Assembly (NCBI RefSeq): GCF_018881905.1 | Contig: NZ_JACVPM010000001.1 | Span: forward strand, 310,001 to 374,000 | Source of the DNA: Polynucleobacter sp. MG-27-Goln-C1 | Lineage (GTDB): Bacteria; Pseudomonadota; Gammaproteobacteria; Burkholderiales; Burkholderiaceae | Direction: 5' to 3' | DNA: 64,000 nucleotides | Shown here: positions 27,132-35,434 of the stretch, in pieces | How positions within the stretch are numbered: the first letter of the stretch is position 1 | Layout: the number at the start of each line of letters is the position of its first letter | Made by a program: the position numbers and the translations under genes | The notes under the pieces: model-generated | Told to the model about the DNA's origin: nothing | The model's input: the letters and a program-made list of their open reading frames with translations, nothing else | Databases searched by the model: none

Positions 27132-27263
27132 ATGGAACTATTAAATAACTTCAACGGCATCTCATTCGCAGTGATCGTAGTTTTGTCTTACTGCACCGTA
27201 TTAAAAAACACGAAGCGCAACGAGCGTAGTAATACCCAAGTATTTAGCCGCAAGTATCAGTAA
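27132..27263 (+). CDS. 43-residue membrane peptide downstream of umuC
   Basis: A tiny ORF 56 bases after umuC with a strong AAGGAGA seven to eight bases before its ATG, among the clearest ribosome sites in the region. The product starts MELLNNFNGI, has one hydrophobic segment (about residues 9-24, SFAVIVVLSYCTVL) and ends in a basic tail rich in Lys/Arg/Asn. No promoter is apparent in the gap, so it is probably co-transcribed with umuDC and SOS-induced. SOS-induced small membrane peptides such as TisB are known, but there is no sequence resemblance I can claim. Function unknown. Confidence 0.6.
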   Translation: MELLNNFNGISFAVIVVLSYCTVLKNTKRNERSNTQVFSRKYQ

Positions 27264-27321
27264 GGAAGCAGAAGTAAAGCGGAAGTAAAGAAAAAACAGA
27301 ACAAGCAGCAGCTGCCTGGAA

Positions 27322-27355
27322 GGGGAATAAGGAAATCACGGATTCCTTATTCCCT
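27322..27355. terminator. Strong inverted repeat between convergent genes
   Basis: A 12-base perfect inverted repeat, GGGAATAAGGAA and its complement, with an 8-base loop, 59 bases past the micro-ORF and 12 before the stop of the convergent exonuclease gene. No T-run follows on either strand, so efficiency as an intrinsic terminator is doubtful. It could end or stabilise both transcripts. Confidence 0.55.
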
Positions 27356-27366
27356 AGTAAAGGCAT

Positions 27367-28026
27367 TTATTTGGCTTCAAGAGCTTTGCGCAAGAATTCC
27401 GATACGTTGTCTTGACGCAGCATCCATTGCTTATAGTCAGATGGAACCATGCTGATCAACTCACCTTTGTGTTTACCAAAAGGCATAACGGTTGGAATGC
27501 GAGCTTTCTCAGACATCTCCCATAAAGCATCTAAAGAAGATGGCTTCAGCTTCTCAATGATCTGTCCAAGAATCTTAGAGCAGATCCACACATCAGCTAA
27601 CGCGCTATGCGCATCACGCAATTGCTCTCTAGCAGTAGCTCTTTCAAAGTAATAGAGCAGGGCGCTTTGAGTATGACTATCTAAATCAGGCCAAAGGCTG
27701 CGAGCGAGAGCAAGGGTGCAAATACGTTTAACTTCAGGCTTGCCAATAGCCTCCCAGTCAAAATCAATGCTGTGACCAATGATGTACTTAGTGCCGGCAG
27801 GCAATCTAAATGAAGTGCTAGCAGGGCAGTTAACCAATTCCTCATCCATGATGTGGTGAGTTGCCAAAGCACCCAAGCTAATTGGCTTGCCGGGGTTGTA
27901 ACGCTGGACCCAAGGATTACCAACCGCTAGAGGATTGATGGAAGTGACGTCTAAAGATGCGGCCTCAATAATGACGGCATTGTTCTTATCGGTTGCTTCT
28001 ACATCGAAAATAATGGCTTGTGGCAT
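27367..28026 (-). CDS. DnaQ-like 3'-5' exonuclease with C-terminal DUF3820
   Basis: 219 residues. The N-terminal DEDDh exonuclease domain shows D8 and E10 in IIFDVEATD, an Asp in GHSIDFDWEAIG (88 or 90), H140 and D145 in RDAHSALADV, which places it near the ExoX group. The C-terminal 35 residues (MPFGKHKGELISMVPSDY, then KQWMLRQ) match the DUF3820 module that often accompanies such nucleases. Probable role: trimming single-stranded or mismatched 3' ends. It is convergent with umuDC. No SOS box is visible at its own start. Confidence 0.87.
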   Translation of the reverse strand: MPQAIIFDVEATDKNNAVIIEAASLDVTSINPLAVGNPWVQRYNPGKPISLGALATHHIMDEELVNCPASTSFRLPAGTKYIIGHSIDFDWEAIGKPEVKRICTLALARSLWPDLDSHTQSALLYYFERATAREQLRDAHSALADVWICSKILGQIIEKLKPSSLDALWEMSEKARIPTVMPFGKHKGELISMVPSDYKQWMLRQDNVSEFLRKALEAK

Positions 28027-28074
28027 GGGCTTCTTTAGTAAAAGATATTTGAGTGACTATTGTGCCTTGAGTTC

Positions 28075-28314
28075 GGCTTGTCCTTGCCAAGTGCGGATGC
28101 AGCGCTTGTTGATGTCAGTGGCGTGAGGCTTGCATCTGATTCAGCTGGTAAGCATTTTCTTGGCCACTAAAGTCTTGGTAAGCCTTTGCTTAATCATTTC
28201 TTGTTCAATTTGCCAGGCGATAACTCTTCTGACTGCCACTGCACTAGAGTGGTCAAAGATCGATTCTTGTTTTAAGAAATCATCAAAGCTACTGCCAATA
28301 TATTTCTTCTTCAT
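28075..28314 (-). pseudogene. Decayed HTH antitoxin-like gene behind higBA
   Basis: From ATG 28314 (preceded by AGAGG) an intact N-terminal part of 57 residues reads MKKKYIGSSFDDFLKQE, then WQIEQEMIKQRLTKTLVAKKM, typical of small XRE-type antitoxins whose next residues should be TSRAALNRLLD. Instead the frame stops at 28141-28143. In another frame just after the stop, DASLTPLTSTSAASALGK resembles the expected C-terminal half. The simplest reading is one or two small deletions in the recognition helix region. It is a short truncated peptide or a pseudogene, 26 bases after higA. Confidence 0.6.
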
Positions 28315-28340
28315 GAGTAACCTCTAGCCTTAAGGTGGAG

Positions 28341-28643
28341 TTACGCTGCCAAAAGGCCATTGAATAATGGAATCTTTGGCAAGATTTTTTTGAGCTTCAA
28401 CTCTGCATGCCACAAATCGTATTTAGATTGCATTTCAATCCAAAGCTGGGGCCCATTGCCCAAGAAGGTTCCGAGTCTTAGGGCGAGCTCAGGCGTGATG
28501 GCGCTTTTTTCAGAGAGAACGGCATGTAATGTTTGTCTTGATACCCCAAGATGCTTTGAAAATTCAGTGACAGAAATTCCCAAGGTGGGGAATACATCCT
28601 CTCTCAGAATGGCTCCAGGGTGGGTAGGGGATCTTTTGCGCAT
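28341..28643 (-). CDS. higA: HigA-family antitoxin
   Basis: A 100-residue XRE helix-turn-helix antitoxin (HigA/VapI type). It starts RSPTHPGAILREDV, the diagnostic N-terminal element, followed by the HTH ISVTEFSKHLGVSRQTLHAVL and the ITPELALRLGTFLGNGPQLW segment. It neutralises HigB and represses the higBA promoter. It follows higB by four bases, giving the characteristic toxin-first order. The remnant of another antitoxin gene lies directly downstream. Confidence 0.93.
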   Translation of the reverse strand: MRKRSPTHPGAILREDVFPTLGISVTEFSKHLGVSRQTLHAVLSEKSAITPELALRLGTFLGNGPQLWIEMQSKYDLWHAELKLKKILPKIPLFNGLLAA

Positions 28644-28647
28644 GATG

Positions 28648-28923
28648 TTAGTGATAGTTTTCTAAGTTAACTCGGTAAGCATTCTCTTCAAGCCACTCAA
28701 AAGTGATGCACCAGGGACCATTAATATGAATGCTAAATCTTTTAGGCTTTCCTTCTAATCCGTGAAAGTTAAATCCGGGGACATTTAAATCGCTCAAACT
28801 CATTGCAGAATCTATTGCATCTAGGCGCCGAAGAGTTCTGCTAACTAAAACTCTATTAATTTTGCTACTTTTACCTTCGGTAAATAATTCTTGTAAACCT
28901 TTGTGAATAAACGATTGAATCAT
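28648..28923 (-). CDS. higB: HigB-family mRNA interferase toxin
   Basis: RelE/ParE-superfamily ribosome-dependent endoribonuclease, 91 residues. Family features: N-terminal MIQSFIHKGLQELF, the LVSRTLRRLDAID helix and the C-terminal FSIHINGPWCITFEW with a final VNLENYH. Length and motifs indicate an intact toxin. It is the first gene of a leftward higB-higA operon. The promoter must be in the AT-rich stretch just upstream of 28923. Confidence 0.93.
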   Translation of the reverse strand: MIQSFIHKGLQELFTEGKSSKINRVLVSRTLRRLDAIDSAMSLSDLNVPGFNFHGLEGKPKRFSIHINGPWCITFEWLEENAYRVNLENYH

Positions 28924-29128
28924 TCAGGCATTTTAATTCTGAATGCTCAAGTGTAAAGTAAGACCTTACACTTGTAAAGGCTTAAAAAGCTTGTGCTTAT
29001 TCCACTCCCTATGAATTCTTGATAGTCTTATGACTTAATCTTTTCCTACGCCCAAATCATCCTAAATCCCTGTTCTTTAACCTCCTAAACCTCTACGCTG
29101 AATCTTTCTGACTACCGGGGGATTAGGC
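28924..29128. other. Intergenic stretch, nothing recognised beyond the higBA promoter area
   Basis: AT-rich at the left end, where direct and inverted TTACACTTG-like words (around 28950-28980) could be the HigA operator. The rest shows no ORF, RNA or repeat that I can support. Confidence 0.4.
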
Positions 29129-29260
29129 ATGCACCTAGCGATTGAATGTAGACATAAGCAACAACGCCTGTTTAGATTAGTAATGGATTCCCGGGTAGTC
29201 CTAGTTCTACTGATTATTTGGATGATTTGGGGAATCTTCAGGGTCTTAAAGATCCTGTAA
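29129..29260 (+). CDS. Possible 43-residue membrane micro-ORF
   Basis: ATG 29129 is preceded by GGGGGA at a good distance. The product has a basic N-terminus (about residues 8-16, HKQQRLFRL) and one very hydrophobic segment (about 22-40, VVLVLLIIWMIWGIF). It matches nothing I know. It sits alone between higB and ffs. The composition suits a real single-span peptide, but a chance ORF of this size cannot be excluded. Confidence 0.35.
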   Translation: MHLAIECRHKQQRLFRLVMDSRVVLVLLIIWMIWGIFRVLKIL

Positions 29261-29287
29261 TCAAGCTAAATCTGGCTTGGGGAAGGT

Positions 29288-29384
29288 GGACGAGCCCGAC
29301 CCCCGGCACTGACAGAATTGGGTTTGGCTGCTTCGTTCCCGACCTGACCAGGTTATCCAAACCGCCATGCGGGGAGGCCCGTCC
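29288..29384 (-). ncRNA. ffs: Signal recognition particle RNA, small bacterial type (4.5S)
   Basis: On the minus strand the conserved SRP domain IV core ACCTGGTCAGGT plus CGGGAACGAAGCAGCC is present, and the outer ends pair (GGACGGGCC with GGGCTCGTCC), making a single long hairpin of about 97 nt, as expected for 4.5S RNA. A TAAAAT at 29391-29396 is correctly placed as its -10. It binds Ffh in co-translational targeting. It lies head-to-head with dnaX, a frequent arrangement in Burkholderiales. Confidence 0.93.
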
Positions 29385-29415
29385 AATTCCATTTTAGCTT
29401 GTTAGAATGTAATAC

Positions 29416-31089
29416 ATGACAGCATTGGCTTTAGCCCGTTCGTGGCGCCCTAAAACTTTCTCCCAATTGGTAGGACAAGACCATGTGGTTAAGGCATTAA
29501 CCCATGCCTTAGACCAAGGTCGACTACACCACGCTTGGCTCTTTACAGGCACTCGTGGGGTCGGAAAGACCACAATCGCCCGCATTATGGCCAAAGCCCT
29601 CAATTGCACCGGGGAAGATGGCCAAGGGCGCATGACCTCAGAACCCTGCGGAAAATGCCCAGCTTGCCTCGAAATCGATGCTGGACGCTTTGTTGACTAT
29701 ATCGAGATGGATGCTGCGAGTAATCGCGGGGTAGACGATATTGCAGCTCTATTAGAGAAGGCAGCCTACGCTCCAAGTAATGCGCGTTACAAGGTCTACA
29801 TGATTGACGAGGTGCACATGCTCACCAATCATGCCTTTAATGCCATGCTCAAAACGCTCGAAGAGCCGCCTGAACATGTGAAGTTCATACTGGCGACTAC
29901 TGATCCACAAAAGATTCCAGTAACGATTCTGTCCCGCTGCTTGCAGTTCAATCTCAAGCAAATGCCAGTACCGCTCATCGTTGAGCATTTAGAAAAAGTA
30001 CTCGCCGCAGAAAAAGTGGATTGCGAAACCAATGCATTGCGTGTTTTAGCAAAAGCAGCACAAGGCTCCATGCGCGATGCCTTATCACTCACTGATCAAG
30101 CCATTGCATACGCCGCTGGCAAAGTATCTGAAGAAGCAGTGCGCGGCATGCTCGGCACATTAGACGATGCATACCTCATCAGAATTCTAGATTCACTAAT
30201 AGCTAAAGATGGCGCAACGCTATTGGCAATTGCCAATGAAATGGGTGAGCGCAGTATGTCTTTCTCATTAGCACTTGCAGATTTATCAAGCCTCATTCAG
30301 AAAATCGCTGCTGCACAAATCGTTCCAGAATCTGTTTTAGAAGATTGGCCTGAAGCTGCAGAAATTCGTCGCTTAGCTAGCGCACTGACAAAAGAAGAAG
30401 CGCAACTCTTCTACCAAATCAGCATTACTAGTCGCCCAGATTTATCACTAGCTCCAGATGAGCAAACTGGTTTTGCCATGACGCTCTTGCGCATGTTGGC
30501 CTTTCGTCCCGGAAATGAAACGCCAGGTAGAGCAGGGAATTCAGCGCCACCAGTAGCAAGCGCCCCAAGACCAGCGGCACCAGCAAATCAAACTGCTGCT
30601 CCGGTCAGGTCGGCGCCTGCAGCATCTGCTCCAGCACCTATGGCGGCTAAGCCTGCCGCTTCAGCTCCTCTAGCTCCTGCACCAGCGGTCACTGCATCTG
30701 CAGCCAATCGTCCAGACTGGCATGCCTTGATGCGTCAGTTGCCGGTTAAAGGTTTGGTTCAGCAGTTAGCGTTTCAGACAGAGTTACAAGATTGGGAAGA
30801 TTCACCAGCAGGCGTGCGCGCTACTGTTGTGACGCCAATGCCGCAGCTGGCTTCAGAAGCGTCAGTTGGTCGTCTGGCTGATGCATTAAGCGCACACTTC
30901 GGCAAGCCGATCAAAGTATTAATAGAGAAGGGTGAAGTTGAAGGCAAGACAGTAGCTAAAGTCGATGCGCAGATTCATCAAGAGAAAAGACAAAACGCAG
31001 AGCAGATGATTGCTCAAGATCCATTTATTCAGCAATTAGAAAAAGAGTTTGGAGCCAAAGTAGTTGGTGGTTCTGTTAAGCCTCTTTAA
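29416..31089 (+). CDS. dnaX: DNA polymerase III subunit gamma/tau
   Basis: Clamp-loader ATPase, 557 residues. Walker A GTRGVGKT (45-52), a zinc site from C64, C78, C81 and C84, Walker B region MIDEVHML and the sensor-1 SRC motif (TILSRCLQF). An Ala/Pro-rich linker (about 370-430) leads to the C-terminal tau domain that binds the polymerase core. No obvious A-rich slippery site for programmed frameshifting was noticed. The ATG at 29416 lacks a Shine-Dalgarno. It forms an operon with ybaB and recR. Confidence 0.96.
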   Translation: MTALALARSWRPKTFSQLVGQDHVVKALTHALDQGRLHHAWLFTGTRGVGKTTIARIMAKALNCTGEDGQGRMTSEPCGKCPACLEIDAGRFVDYIEMDAASNRGVDDIAALLEKAAYAPSNARYKVYMIDEVHMLTNHAFNAMLKTLEEPPEHVKFILATTDPQKIPVTILSRCLQFNLKQMPVPLIVEHLEKVLAAEKVDCETNALRVLAKAAQGSMRDALSLTDQAIAYAAGKVSEEAVRGMLGTLDDAYLIRILDSLIAKDGATLLAIANEMGERSMSFSLALADLSSLIQKIAAAQIVPESVLEDWPEAAEIRRLASALTKEEAQLFYQISITSRPDLSLAPDEQTGFAMTLLRMLAFRPGNETPGRAGNSAPPVASAPRPAAPANQTAAPVRSAPAASAPAPMAAKPAASAPLAPAPAVTASAANRPDWHALMRQLPVKGLVQQLAFQTELQDWEDSPAGVRATVVTPMPQLASEASVGRLADALSAHFGKPIKVLIEKGEVEGKTVAKVDAQIHQEKRQNAEQMIAQDPFIQQLEKEFGAKVVGGSVKPL

Positions 31090-31129
31090 TTGTCAGATTT
31101 AACAATATTAGATACAAGGAAATAAAGCG

Positions 31130-31453
31130 ATGATGAAAGGTGGCCTTGCTGGTTTGATGAAACAAGCCCAGCAGATGCAAGAGAAGATGAAAGTAGCGCA
31201 AGAGCAATTGGCTGCGCTAGAAGTCACTGGCCAAGCAGCCGGTGGTTTGGTTAAAGTCACCATCTCTGGCAAACACGAAATGAAACGCGTTCAGATCGAT
31301 CCAGGTGCAATGGATGATCGCGAAATGCTGGAAGACTTATTAGTCACTGCCTATACAGAAGCATTCAAACAAGTAGAAGCCGCTAGCTCACAAGTGATGT
31401 CTGGTGCTACTGCTGGTATGCCAATGCCTCCTGGCTTCAAGTTGCCTTTTTAA
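31130..31453 (+). CDS. YbaB/EbfC nucleoid-associated protein
   Basis: 107-residue DNA-binding protein of the YbaB/EbfC family: [17 protein letters not shown] at the start, the beta core [20 protein letters not shown] and the Pro/Gly-rich end [11 protein letters not shown]. It binds DNA as a dimer and is encoded between dnaX and recR in most proteobacteria, as here. Two consecutive ATGs (31130 and 31133) follow CAAGGAA. Either could be used. Confidence 0.95.
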   Translation: MMKGGLAGLMKQAQQMQEKMKVAQEQLAALEVTGQAAGGLVKVTISGKHEMKRVQIDPGAMDDREMLEDLLVTAYTEAFKQVEAASSQVMSGATAGMPMPPGFKLPF

Positions 31454-31478
31454 TCATTAATAAAAAACTGTTTATTTA

Positions 31479-32102
31479 ATGGCACGTCAAGAAGCTCCAC
31501 AAGATGCCCTCGGTCGATTGATCGAGGCATTGCGTGTATTGCCTGGAGTAGGGCCAAAGTCAGCACAACGCATGGCTTTCTATTTGCTGCAGCACGATCG
31601 CAATGGTGCAGCAGTTCTTGCCCAGTCATTAGGTGAAGCTGTAGATACAGTGGGGCACTGCGCTCGTTGCAATACCTTCTCTGAAACCCAAATCTGCGCA
31701 ACTTGTAATGATGATCGTCGTGATCCATCTTTACTATGCATTGTGGAAACACCGGCTGACCAAGTGATGGTCGAGCAGACATTAAGTTTCAAGGGCAATT
31801 ACTTTGTATTGATGGGCCGCATCTCGCCACTCGATGGCATGGGTCCGAATGAAATCCATTTCGATCGATTGCTTAATCGCATTGAATCTCCGGATACTGG
31901 AGTGCCAGTCAGAGAAGTTGTTCTGGCTACGAATTTCACAAGTGAAGGTGAGGCCACAGCCCACTACATTGGTGAAGTACTCAAATCCAAAGGTATCAAA
32001 GTCACCAGAATCGCCAGAGGTATTCCGGTAGGTGGTGAACTTGAGTATGTGGATGCAGGCACCTTGGCCAGAGCGCTGATGGATCGCCGTACTGTTGGCT
32101 GA
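31479..32102 (+). CDS. recR: Recombination protein RecR
   Basis: RecFOR-pathway protein (207 residues) that helps load RecA at gaps. N-terminal helix-hairpin-helix [13 protein letters not shown], a zinc finger from C61, C64, C73 and C76, then a Toprim domain starting [10 protein letters not shown]-terminal Walker-B-like [16 protein letters not shown]. It is the third gene of the dnaX-ybaB-recR operon. Fully typical. Confidence 0.97.
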   Translation: MARQEAPQDALGRLIEALRVLPGVGPKSAQRMAFYLLQHDRNGAAVLAQSLGEAVDTVGHCARCNTFSETQICATCNDDRRDPSLLCIVETPADQVMVEQTLSFKGNYFVLMGRISPLDGMGPNEIHFDRLLNRIESPDTGVPVREVVLATNFTSEGEATAHYIGEVLKSKGIKVTRIARGIPVGGELEYVDAGTLARALMDRRTVG

Positions 32103-32310
32103 GCGCCACCTCAGCAACATCTCTCACTCCAATCGTCACTAAATCGACATAAATTCTAGGTAAATTGCCTCTTTTTGGGGATAATTTGGCCTGCACCACT
32201 GTTGAGCTTCAATCTCACGCCGTGCCTATCCGAGTTGTCTTGTTTTTACCCCGGTAGATCTGGCCCTTAATCTTCATTGGCCATTGATGCTAAGCATGAT
32301 GAAATTGTGA

Positions 32311-33723
32311 ATGACCCACAAATCCTATCTTCTCCTGTTGAGCTTGCTTGCTGCCTTTTGCAGCACGACTACGCTCGCCCAGAAGGCGGGATCTGGCTCA
32401 GACCAAATTGCCACTTTTGCTTCTCCAATTGCCGATTTGCCTACAGAGGGTGAGTTGTTTGGGTTGCCTGTAAATATTCACGGCCAAACGACTTACATCA
32501 ATCAGCGTTATAACAATTTCAATTCATCCTATTCTGGTCAGAATAGTTTGGATGCTCAGAAGTCGATGAGTTACACATGGTCTGGTACCTTGTTCTTTGG
32601 CGCACGTCTTGCGCCGAATACCGATGTCTACTTCAACCCAGAAGTAGTGTCTGGTGTGCCATTCTCCGATCTTTCTGGTTTAGGTGGTTTCACAAACGGT
32701 GAGGCGACTAAAGCCAATGGCGCGCAAGCCAAGTTTTATTCTGCGCGTGCTTTTGTTCGTCAAACGATTAATCAAGAGGGCGATAAAGTCGTTCTGGAGA
32801 ATGAAGCCAATCAAATTACGCAAACTGTCAGTAGTAATCGTGTTGTATTGACTGGCGGTCAGTTCTCTACACTCGACATCTTTGATGACAGCCGTTACGC
32901 TAAAGATCCCCGCATTCAGTTTATGAACTGGGGCAATATGACCTATCTGGCCTATGACTACGCAGCTGATGCGAGAGGCTACAGCTGGGGCTTGGCGGGT
33001 GAGTGGTATCTCGATAACTGGGTGATGCGCGCCTCACGCATGCTTGCTCCTAAATCACCAAATGGCCGTGATCTTAATTGGCAAATCTTCAACACCTATG
33101 GCGACCAAGTAGAAGTAGAGCGTCAACATAACATTGCCGATCTTCCTGGCAAAGTCAGCGTCTTGGCTTATCGTAACAAGATGATGTTGGCTCGTTTCTC
33201 AGACGCCACTAATTATGTAATTCAAAATAATGCGCAGGGCACTCAAGCCATTAACAATGTTCGCAACAACATGCAATACAAAACCGGTATTGGTTTGCAT
33301 GGAGAACAAGCTTTAACAAAAGACCTCGGTGTCTACGGTCGCGCATTTACATCAGATGGCCATACCGAAACAATGTCCTTCACTGAAGCAGACAACTCGA
33401 TCTCTGTTGGTATGGGCATGAACGGTACAAGTTGGAAGCGCCCAAACGATAGTATTGGCATATCCGTGATGCAAAACGGCTTATCTAGCTATCGTCGTTC
33501 CTACCTGCAAGCAGGGGGTGTGTCTTATTTCATTGGTGACTACGCTAGCCCAAGTCAGACTATTTCGTATTCTCCTGAGCGGATCGGTGAGGTCTATTAC
33601 AACGCCACTGTCATTAAGAATGTTCTAGCAGGATTGAACTTTCAGCACATCATTAATCCCGCCTATAACTCTGCCCGCGGACCGGTAAACATCCTATCTT
33701 TTAGGGTTCACGCCGAGTTTTAA
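32311..33723 (+). CDS. OprB-like carbohydrate porin
   Basis: Predicted outer-membrane beta-barrel of 470 residues. A signal peptide (LLLLSLLAAFCSTTTLA) leads to an OprB-like opening (FGLPVNIHGQTTYINQRY) and alternating aromatic strands, and the chain ends in Phe (VHAEF), the outer-membrane assembly signal. OprB porins pass sugars or related small solutes, but the substrate here is unknown. It is monocistronic, with about 200 bases upstream in which no clear promoter was assigned. Confidence 0.78.
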   Translation: MTHKSYLLLLSLLAAFCSTTTLAQKAGSGSDQIATFASPIADLPTEGELFGLPVNIHGQTTYINQRYNNFNSSYSGQNSLDAQKSMSYTWSGTLFFGARLAPNTDVYFNPEVVSGVPFSDLSGLGGFTNGEATKANGAQAKFYSARAFVRQTINQEGDKVVLENEANQITQTVSSNRVVLTGGQFSTLDIFDDSRYAKDPRIQFMNWGNMTYLAYDYAADARGYSWGLAGEWYLDNWVMRASRMLAPKSPNGRDLNWQIFNTYGDQVEVERQHNIADLPGKVSVLAYRNKMMLARFSDATNYVIQNNAQGTQAINNVRNNMQYKTGIGLHGEQALTKDLGVYGRAFTSDGHTETMSFTEADNSISVGMGMNGTSWKRPNDSIGISVMQNGLSSYRRSYLQAGGVSYFIGDYASPSQTISYSPERIGEVYYNATVIKNVLAGLNFQHIINPAYNSARGPVNILSFRVHAEF

Positions 33724-33787
33724 GCATTGCAAGGTGGTTCAGATTAATTATTGTCTTTAGAATCAATAAGATACGAAACTCCAATAA

Positions 33788-33816
33788 TTCGACTTTTGGG
33801 ATTTCTCACCTATAAT
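33788..33816 (+). promoter_or_regulatory. Probable promoter of the efflux operon
   Basis: TTCGAC and TATAAT separated by 17 bases, about 80 bases before the TolC-family gene. The leader that follows contains C-runs and short complementary words. No MerR-type or CopR-type operator was recognised. Confidence 0.6.
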
Positions 33817-33898
33817 CGTTCAACCCCCCTAAAAATTCAGGGAAACCTGCATCTGGGGCTATAAAAACAGCATTAGTACAGATTTAGAGGCAGCCGAT

Positions 33899-35425
33899 TT
33901 GATTCACGGCCATAAAAAAACGAGCACATTTGTTGATGCAAGATTAACCCCCAAGCACCGGGTTGCTTGTGCCGTCGCTTCCTTATTTTTTGTATCTTCT
34001 GTTTTTGCCCAGTCAAATGCCCCCATACCGGCTAGCGTCACAGTCCAAACGAATGAATCGAAGGACTCTTTGTCAGCGCCGCCAGTTGTAAGTAATGAAA
34101 CTGCTAATCCTGCCAATGCCGCATCGTTGTTTGCACCAGTAACGAAGAGCGATACACCCAAGATCTACACCAAGGGTGCACCATCAGGCCCGGCTGAAAT
34201 GGATTTGCGTCAGCTCTGGACTGAACTGAAATTAAACAACCCGCAGTTGTCTTCATTGCGTGAGTCATACCTATCTGCCAAAGCCACTGTGCCGCAAATC
34301 AATGCGCCAGCCAACCCGCAGGTCGGTTTGGTGTGGTCTGGTATGCCAGTCAATTCACCATTTGCTTTGGGTGGGGCTAATGCACCAACACCGCAATATC
34401 AAAATGGCATCAGTAGCAATAACGCCATATCCATTGCTCAGCCGTTTCAGTTCCCAGGTAAAAAGAGCCTGGCATCAGACATTGCCAATACCAATGCGGA
34501 AGCCTTGCTTGCCCAAAGTGAAGCAACCTATTTGCAGTTAGGTGCACAGCTTTCGACTCTGTATTACGGTGCATTGGCATCGCAAAAGCAATTGCAAGTT
34601 TTAAAAGAGTCTGTCATGCGTTTGGAGATGATTAAGAACGTCGCTAAGGCGCGTTACTCCAACAATGCGGCTGCTTATGTTGAATACCTCAATGCGCAGG
34701 TGGCACAAAGTGCAGCGCAAGCAGATCAATTTAATGTAGAGCGCCAACTATCGGTTGCTCTAAACAATATCAATACTTTAGTAGGTCGCCACTCCAGAGA
34801 AAAGCTTGTACTGCGTGGGGATGTCCGCCGCGCAATGAATAGTGTCCCAACATTAATTGAGTTAGAAGACTATGCCGAAACAAGTCATCCCTCATTAAAG
34901 AGTTCAGCATTGCAGTTAGAGGCAGCACGCAAAGGCGTGGATTTGGCGAAGAAGGCTTATTTGCCAGACTTCCAAGTGATTGGTTCTTCCTTTACCCCGC
35001 GCGGCCCATTCTCGGCCAATAACGGCGCGATGTTCTATCAGTTTGAGTTGGACTTAATTATTCCCTTGTATTTCTTCACGAAAGAGAAATACGGGGTAGA
35101 GCAGGCACAGCGCAATCAAGCTGCAGCCGAAGCGGGCAATATCTCCAATCGTCAACAGATTGTGCTGGCGGTGAATGGTGCCTATGCTGCGTATGAGCAA
35201 GCAAAGAATCAAACGCAATTTCTCAAAGAGCGCCAAGTTCCCCAAGCAGATGCTGCTTATAAGGTTGGCCTCACTCAGTACTCCAATAATGGTCAGGGAT
35301 TTAATGATTTGCTGACAGCGCAAACCCAATTGCGCAATCTCGAAGTTCAATTGGCGCAAGCGGAGAGCAATCTTCTCCAAGCGCAAGCAGTGTTGCTAGT
35401 GACATCTGGCAAAGAACCTTTTTAA
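33899..35425 (+). CDS. TolC-family outer membrane efflux protein
   Basis: Outer-membrane channel of a tripartite RND pump, up to 508 residues. It contains a signal-like segment (VACAVASLFFVSSVFA, residues about 23-38), a variable Ala/Pro region, then two OEP repeats with long heptad coiled coils (LWTELKLNNPQLSSLRESY; AEAGNISNRQQIVLAVNGAY) characteristic of CzcC/CusC. The TTG start at 33899 is weakly supported (AGAGGCAG upstream). It gives a long n-region before the signal helix. It is the first gene of the TolC-HlyD-RND operon. Confidence 0.85.
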   Translation: MIHGHKKTSTFVDARLTPKHRVACAVASLFFVSSVFAQSNAPIPASVTVQTNESKDSLSAPPVVSNETANPANAASLFAPVTKSDTPKIYTKGAPSGPAEMDLRQLWTELKLNNPQLSSLRESYLSAKATVPQINAPANPQVGLVWSGMPVNSPFALGGANAPTPQYQNGISSNNAISIAQPFQFPGKKSLASDIANTNAEALLAQSEATYLQLGAQLSTLYYGALASQKQLQVLKESVMRLEMIKNVAKARYSNNAAAYVEYLNAQVAQSAAQADQFNVERQLSVALNNINTLVGRHSREKLVLRGDVRRAMNSVPTLIELEDYAETSHPSLKSSALQLEAARKGVDLAKKAYLPDFQVIGSSFTPRGPFSANNGAMFYQFELDLIIPLYFFTKEKYGVEQAQRNQAAAEAGNISNRQQIVLAVNGAYAAYEQAKNQTQFLKERQVPQADAAYKVGLTQYSNNGQGFNDLLTAQTQLRNLEVQLAQAESNLLQAQAVLLVTSGKEPF

Positions 35426-35434
35426 GGAGCAGTG

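Noticed and set aside
28924..29415. A CRISPR-like or att-site explanation for the gap between higB and dnaX
   Set aside because: No regularly spaced repeats, integrase gene or tRNA were seen; the gap is explained by ffs, promoters and one possible micro-ORF.
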